Shown here: one piece after another, positions 60,041 to 64,000 of the stretch
Numbering within the stretch: position 1 is the first letter of the stretch
How the letters are laid out: every line of letters begins with the position of its first letter
Assembly (NCBI RefSeq): GCF_023277745.1
Contig: NZ_CP086322.1
Span: 3,968,001 to 4,032,000 of the forward strand
Direction of reading: 5' to 3'
Source: Streptomyces halobius
Lineage (GTDB): Bacteria > Actinomycetota > Actinomycetes > Streptomycetales > Streptomycetaceae
Length of the DNA stretch: 64,000 nucleotides
Program-made: the position numbers and the translations under genes
Notes under the pieces: generated by a model
Database searches by the model: none
Told to the model about the DNA's origin: nothing
What the model saw: only the letters and a program-made list of their open reading frames with translations

Positions 60041-61287
60041 TGAGCTTGGCCGACGGCCCCGGAAGACGCGTACGGGCGCTCGCCGACGGGCCGCCGGGGC
60101 GGCTGGTGCGGCGTATCGCGCCGATCGTGGTACCGGTCCTCCTCGGCGGCGCCGACGCGGTGCTCGTCAACGGCTTCGACCCGGCCCTGGAGCTGTGGCT
60201 TTCGCTGGTCGCCGCGGTGGCCATGCTGCTGCGCCGCCGCTTCCCCCTCCTCGTCCACCTCCTCACCCTCCCCGGCCTCTACATCGGCTACATATGGTTC
60301 GCGCCGATGATCGGCCTCTACACCCTGGCCATGCTCCGCCCCGGCCGGGCCCGGCTCGGTGTCTGCGCGCTGCTGCTGGTCGCCGCGCATTTCTTCCCGT
60401 ATCCGATCTCCGACTTCGAAGCCACCGGCCATCGCGAGAACACGCTGGTACTGATCGACGCCTGTGTCACCGCGGCCGCGCCGATCGCCCTGGGCCTCCT
60501 GGTGCGCACCCGCCAGGAGCTCGCCTTCCGCGTCGAGGACCTCACCCGGAGCCTGCGCCGCGAGGACCGGCTGCTCGCGGACCGGGTCAAGACCACCGAA
60601 CGCGCCCGGCTCGCCCGTGAGATGCACGATGTGGTGGCCCACCAGGTGAGCCTGATCAGCCTCCAGGCGGGGGCGGTGCAGGTCAGCACGGCGGACGAGG
60701 CGGCCCGCGCGGGCGCCACCACGATCCGGGAACTGTCCGTGCGGACGCTGGAGGAGCTGCGGCACATGGTCGGCGTCCTGCGGGCGGACGGCGGTGACGC
60801 TCATCGGGACCGCGATCTCGCGCCGCAGCCCGATCTGGACGAGTTGCCGCGGCTGATCGAGCTGAGTGCGCTGGATGTGACGTACGAGAGCGCCTTGGCG
60901 GCCGGTACGAGCGGACCCAAGACGGTGGAGCGGGCGGCCTTCCGCACGGTCCAGGAGGCGCTCACCAACGTCCGCAAGCACGCACCGGGGGCGCGGGTCC
61001 GGGTCCGGGTCGCCCCGGTGGACACGATCCGCACGCCGGAGGCGGAGAACGAGGCCGGGAAGGACAGGGCCGGGAAGGACGGGAGCGGTACGGGCGAGGG
61101 CCTGCGGGTGGAGATCCGCAACGGGCCGCCGGACGCGACGGCGACGGTGCCCGCGCTTCCCGGGGGCGGCCACGGTCTGGTGGGGCTGCGCGAGCGGGCG
61201 CAGAGCCTCGGCGGGACGCTGGAGGCGCGTCGCACGTCCGACGGCGGCTTCGTCGTACGGGCGGAGTTCCCGTACGCGGCGGGGTGA
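60040..61287 (+). CDS. NarL-family sensor histidine kinase
   Basis: 415 residues from ATG 60040; GTG 60037 is an in-frame alternative. Hydrophobic N-terminus with about five helices (residues 27-155, e.g. ALELWLSLVAAVAMLL, LLTLPGLYIGYIWFAPMIGL). HisKA_3: RLAREMHDVVAHQVSLISLQ with the phospho-His in the MHD motif. HATPase: EALTNVRKHAPGARVRVRVA and GGGHGLVGLRERAQSLGGTLE. The type is like DesK/LiaS-family small sensors. Signal unknown. Confidence 0.94.
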   Translation: MSLADGPGRRVRALADGPPGRLVRRIAPIVVPVLLGGADAVLVNGFDPALELWLSLVAAVAMLLRRRFPLLVHLLTLPGLYIGYIWFAPMIGLYTLAMLRPGRARLGVCALLLVAAHFFPYPISDFEATGHRENTLVLIDACVTAAAPIALGLLVRTRQELAFRVEDLTRSLRREDRLLADRVKTTERARLAREMHDVVAHQVSLISLQAGAVQVSTADEAARAGATTIRELSVRTLEELRHMVGVLRADGGDAHRDRDLAPQPDLDELPRLIELSALDVTYESALAAGTSGPKTVERAAFRTVQEALTNVRKHAPGARVRVRVAPVDTIRTPEAENEAGKDRAGKDGSGTGEGLRVEIRNGPPDATATVPALPGGGHGLVGLRERAQSLGGTLEARRTSDGGFVVRAEFPYAAG

Positions 61288-61399
61288 TCCGGGGCGGGCG
61301 GCAGGGGCGTTCCGGCAGCGGAAGGCAGCCGGGGCGGGAGGTTTCCCGCGGCGGGCGGCGGGCGGCAGGGGCCGGAGGTTCCCGCAGCGGGCGGCGTCC

Positions 61400-61774
61400 T
61401 CAGGCGGAGAGCGGTGCGGCGGTCTCGTCGACGGCCGTGTGCAGATCCGGGTAGACCTCGAAGAGCCGGCGGACGCCGAGCGCCGCCAGCACACGGTTGA
61501 CATGCGATCCGTCGACGGCCCCCTGGGCGGGCAGGATCAGTCGCAGCCGCCCCTGACAGGAGCGCATCAAACGGCGTGCCGCGATCAGCACACCGACGCC
61601 GCTGGAGTCGCAGAACCGGACCTCGGAGAGATCGAGCACCAGGCTGCGCCGGCCGTCCGCCACCGCGTCGTGCACATGCTGGCGCACCGCGGGCGAGGTG
61701 ACCAGGTCCATCTCACCGGAAACCTGCAGTACGGCCCAACGGCCCTGTTCGCCCTCTGCCACCTTCAACGACAC
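61400..61774 (-). CDS. STAS-domain anti-sigma factor antagonist
   Basis: 124 residues from GTG 61774. STAS core: WAVLQVSGEMDLVTSPAVRQ, and LVLDLSEVRFCDSSGVGVLI with the phosphorylatable Ser in DSSG. Relatives such as BldG and SpoIIAA release sigma factors by binding anti-sigma kinases. The adjacent divergent operon encodes a sigma/anti-sigma pair, so a switch controlling it is a natural hypothesis, though that anti-sigma factor is zinc-finger type rather than kinase type. Upstream starts lack ribosome sites. Confidence 0.9.
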   Translation of the reverse strand: MSLKVAEGEQGRWAVLQVSGEMDLVTSPAVRQHVHDAVADGRRSLVLDLSEVRFCDSSGVGVLIAARRLMRSCQGRLRLILPAQGAVDGSHVNRVLAALGVRRLFEVYPDLHTAVDETAAPLSA

Positions 61775-62247
61775 GCGCTCGAAGCCTTTCGCTCGCTTTC
61801 GGACGGAATGCGCCCCGAATGCATCCGGAACACATCCTTCCCCCGGTCGACTGCCCGGCCTCGGTCCCCCGAAACTCTTCCGGATCCGTGGCACAACAGG
61901 CCGTTCCCGTCCAAGGCTATGCCCAACGCGGCGCCGCTTTCCCCGCTACGTCCGGTCACACACGGATAACACATCGGCCTATACGGCCACGAACGATCCA
62001 CATTGATCCACTTCGATCGGGCGTCACCACCACAAAGTGATGACGCCTTTACCATCCGCATCCCTCTCAGGGCTTGGTTTGCCGTAATGGAACGTGCGAT
62101 GTCCGGCCCGCGCACTACATTCGAGGGAACACAGAACGCTGTGACCGCGGCCACGGGTCCGGGTACGGAAGGAGAAGAAGGGGCAGCGGGGATCCAGCAG
62201 TCGGCAGAAGTGTGAGCTCGGCGGCGACGGACAGGGATGGGGGTCCG
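61775..62247. promoter_or_regulatory. Divergent regulatory region of STAS and sigma operons
   Basis: 473 bases. GATC at 61995, 62005 and 62015 are spaced exactly 10 bases. At 62020-62030 and 62037-62047 lies an 11-bp inverted repeat with one mismatch (GGCGTCACCAC / GTGATGACGCC) around CACAAA, a good operator candidate. Further AT-rich parts lie at 62040-62100. No gene seen; frames starting at 62003 and 62074 are not coding. Confidence 0.5.
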
Positions 62248-62838
62248 ATGGGAAACGACGCACCACCGCGCTGGGACAGGCGGATGCAGCAGCGGCTGGC
62301 CCGCGGCGAAGCGGCCGCGCTCGGCGAGCTCTACGACCGTTTCGCCTCGCTCGTGCACAGCCTCGCGCACCGCGTCCTGGCCGATGAGGACGCCGCCGAC
62401 CGCACCACCCGAGAGGTGTTCGTCTACCTCTGGGAGCACCCGGACTCCTTCGACCCCAAGCAGGGCTCGCTGCGCTCCTGGGTCGCGGCGGTCACCCGCC
62501 ATCAGGCCGTCCGGCGGCTGCGCCGGACCGAGGCCGCCTCGGCGCGCGACCGCGGCCCCGACGCACCGGAGCCCGCCGCGATAGAGCAGAAGATCCACGA
62601 GGCATCCACCGCCGCCCGCGCCGACTACATCGTCACGTCCATGCCCGCACCGCTGCGCGACGCCCTGGAGCTGGCGTACTTCCAGCGGCGCGACTACCGC
62701 CAGACCGCCGCCGAACTCGGCGTCACGGAGGACGAGGCCCGGCGCCGGCTCCGCCTGGGCCTGCAGCTGCTGTCCACCGCCCACAACCACCCGGCGCTGC
62801 CGCCCTCCGCGCCCACGGTCCATGGACGGTCGCGGTGA
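62248..62838 (+). CDS. ECF-type RNA polymerase sigma factor
   Basis: 196 residues from ATG 62248; GTG 62212 is possible. Region 2: GELYDRFASLVHSLAHRVLA then EVFVYLWEHPDSFDPKQGSL and RSWVAAVTRHQAVRRLRR (about 25-93). Region 4: LPAPLRDALELAYFQRRDY then QTAAELGVTEDEARRRLR (about 132-170). Its stop overlaps the following anti-sigma start (GTGA). Targets unknown. Confidence 0.93.
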   Translation: MGNDAPPRWDRRMQQRLARGEAAALGELYDRFASLVHSLAHRVLADEDAADRTTREVFVYLWEHPDSFDPKQGSLRSWVAAVTRHQAVRRLRRTEAASARDRGPDAPEPAAIEQKIHEASTAARADYIVTSMPAPLRDALELAYFQRRDYRQTAAELGVTEDEARRRLRLGLQLLSTAHNHPALPPSAPTVHGRSR

Positions 62839-64000
62839 AGGGCCCGGACGAGTTCGACGACCGCGGAAGGCCCGGCGGGCCCGGTGAACGGCCGCGTATA
62901 CCGTCACCGCGCGCCGCCGCCGAGGACCACGGCCCGCTGCCGAACCCGCCCGCGCCCGCGAACTCCCCGGAGGACCGCGGCCCCGAGCCGCCCGCCGCGT
63001 CGGCCACCCGCCCGGTCCCGGCGTCCCCGGCCACACCCGCCCCACCGCACCACGTCCTCAAGTCGCTGCTCGGCGCCTGGGCGCTGGCCGCCTGCTCCGC
63101 CGAGGAGACGGCCGCCGTCGAGGCGCATCTCACGGACTGCGCCTCCTGCGCGGACGAGGCACTGCGGCTGCGCGACGCCGTCGGTCTGCTGCATCCCGCC
63201 GACAGCCTCGACCTCGATCCGCTGCTGCGCTCCCGCGTCCTGGAGGGCTGCCTGGGCCGCCGGCCGGCCCGTATCCCCGTCCCGGAGTGGGCGACGCCGT
63301 ACGACGCGGAGGCCGCCAAACTCGACGCGCTGCTGCGGGACATGGGCGAGGCGGAGTGGCGCGCCCCGGTGCGGCTGCGCTGGTTCCAGGGCGAGCGTCC
63401 GGTCGAGCGGGAGACCACCGTGGCAGGCGTCATCGGACATCTGATGACGGTGGACGGGCTGGTCGCGACGACACTGGGCCTCGCCGACCCGCTCGGCCGC
63501 ACCGTCCCGGGCGCCCTGGGCCCCACCACACGGACGGAGAAGTACTGGCAGGCCGTGGGCGCGGAGCCCAGCCGACTCGCCACCCACGGCCCGTGGCGCG
63601 ACCAGAGCCACGCGCTGATAAGAACCGTCTCGTTCGCCGGCGACAGCGCCGGTGAACTCTCCGTCCCGTACGGCGCGTTCAGGCTGCCGCTGTGCGACTC
63701 GTTCCTGGACCGCGCCTTCGAGTGCTGGGTGCACGCGGGCGATATCGCGGACGCGGTGGACTATCCGTACCAGCCGCCCGCCGCCGGGCATCTGCACCAG
63801 CTCGTCGACCTCGCCGCCCGGCTGCTGCCGGTCGCGCTGGCCGAACGCCGGCGGGCCGGACTGGCAGCGCCGCCGCGGAGCCTGGTGGAGGCGGGCGCCC
63901 CGGGCCGCACGCTCCATCTGGAAGTCGAGGGCAACGGCGGCGGTCACTGGTACATAGCCCTGGACTCCCCGGCGGCGCTCGGCTCGCCGGACCGCACGGT
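62835..64000 (+). CDS. Zinc-finger anti-sigma factor with DinB/MDMPI-like domain (runs off the edge)
   Basis: GTG 62835 overlaps the sigma stop (GTGA). The first 388 residues are visible. A Pro/Ala-rich N-terminus (1-72) precedes a ZAS-type zinc finger (H98-x3-C102-x2-C105 in EAHLTDCASC). From about 150 on, LDALLRDMGEAEWRAPVRLR, AGVIGHLMTVDGLVATTLGL and FDRAFECWVHAGDIADAV resemble DinB/mycothiol-dependent maleylpyruvate isomerase folds (MDMPI). In actinobacteria, some anti-sigma factors have this MDMPI arrangement, and the CxxC zinc site could act as a redox or thiol switch. Partner of the upstream sigma factor. Confidence 0.85.
   Translation, partial: MKGPDEFDDRGRPGGPGERPRIPSPRAAAEDHGPLPNPPAPANSPEDRGPEPPAASATRPVPASPATPAPPHHVLKSLLGAWALAACSAEETAAVEAHLTDCASCADEALRLRDAVGLLHPADSLDLDPLLRSRVLEGCLGRRPARIPVPEWATPYDAEAAKLDALLRDMGEAEWRAPVRLRWFQGERPVERETTVAGVIGHLMTVDGLVATTLGLADPLGRTVPGALGPTTRTEKYWQAVGAEPSRLATHGPWRDQSHALIRTVSFAGDSAGELSVPYGAFRLPLCDSFLDRAFECWVHAGDIADAVDYPYQPPAAGHLHQLVDLAARLLPVALAERRRAGLAAPPRSLVEAGAPGRTLHLEVEGNGGGHWYIALDSPAALGSPDRT

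Noticed and set aside
1..64000. CRISPR array, tRNA or rRNA genes, integrase, antibiotic gene cluster
   Set aside because: No regularly spaced direct repeats with unique spacers, no cloverleaf sequence, no rRNA signature and no integrase or PKS/NRPS genes seen in the window.

Overview
The window is 64 kb of a high-GC actinobacterial chromosome, almost certainly Streptomyces. Codons end overwhelmingly in G or C, GTG and TTG starts are common, and the gene content is that of the conserved Streptomyces core arm: purH-purN, sucD-sucC, icmB, pcrA, guaA, PspC two-component system, Ser/Thr kinases and an ECF sigma/anti-sigma pair. The only clear mobile-DNA traces are two IS200/IS605-type remnants and one fragment of a phage-tail-like sheath gene. 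I saw no tRNA, rRNA, CRISPR array or antibiotic gene cluster.

Layout. 1-506: right end of an IS605-like element plus a broken ORF. 507-10215: purine synthesis (purH, purN), two unrelated + strand genes, a DUF6350-type membrane protein, a membrane-anchored sigma-like protein, and sucD-sucC. 10216-11908: sucC upstream region, truncated sheath gene and truncated tnpB. 11909-14192: two secreted proteins. 14327-23218: a conserved divergent set, VWA protein / DUF5682 / MoxR ATPase on one strand and SWIM zinc-finger / DUF5691 on the other. 23458-29878: icmB, a lipase, a Tyr-repeat M23 peptidase and pcrA. 29879-34743: a c-di-AMP (ydaO) riboswitch, two NlpC/P60 cell-wall hydrolases, a small membrane protein and an esterase. 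35019-40907: LuxR regulator, PspC-type histidine kinase, Ser/Thr kinase, PspC/LiaF-like protein. 40943-46632: membrane proteins, class II aldolase, GlxR-type reductase. 46808-48963: guaA and, divergently, a chorismate mutase preceded by a leader peptide and attenuator. 49899-56966: LAATG surface protein, GMC oxidoreductase, succinate-semialdehyde dehydrogenase, second Ser/Thr kinase. 57117-64000: small membrane proteins, NarL-type two-component pair, STAS anti-anti-sigma factor, ECF sigma factor with a zinc-finger anti-sigma factor that leaves the window.

How the parts work together. Much of the region is envelope sensing and remodelling. The NlpC/P60 and M23 hydrolases cut peptidoglycan, and at least one is placed under c-di-AMP control. 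PspC, LiaF-like and kinase proteins are envelope-stress sensors. The sigma/anti-sigma/STAS genes at the right end are a partner-switching or redox-switch neighbourhood. The metabolic genes (purH/N, sucC/D, guaA, chorismate mutase, icmB) are housekeeping.

The most notable regulatory structure is the 186-base leader between the guaA/chorismate mutase divergence and the mutase gene. It has a likely leaderless promoter, a 23-codon peptide with a Phe-Val-Phe-Thr-Tyr run, a perfect 15-bp terminator-type hairpin and a competing antiterminator pairing. The second is a c-di-AMP riboswitch whose aptamer appears interrupted by a copy of a dispersed palindromic repeat. That repeat family also sits in-frame inside protein-coding genes of this window. 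Start codons were chosen by ribosome-binding-site spacing and homology; uncertain ones are marked.
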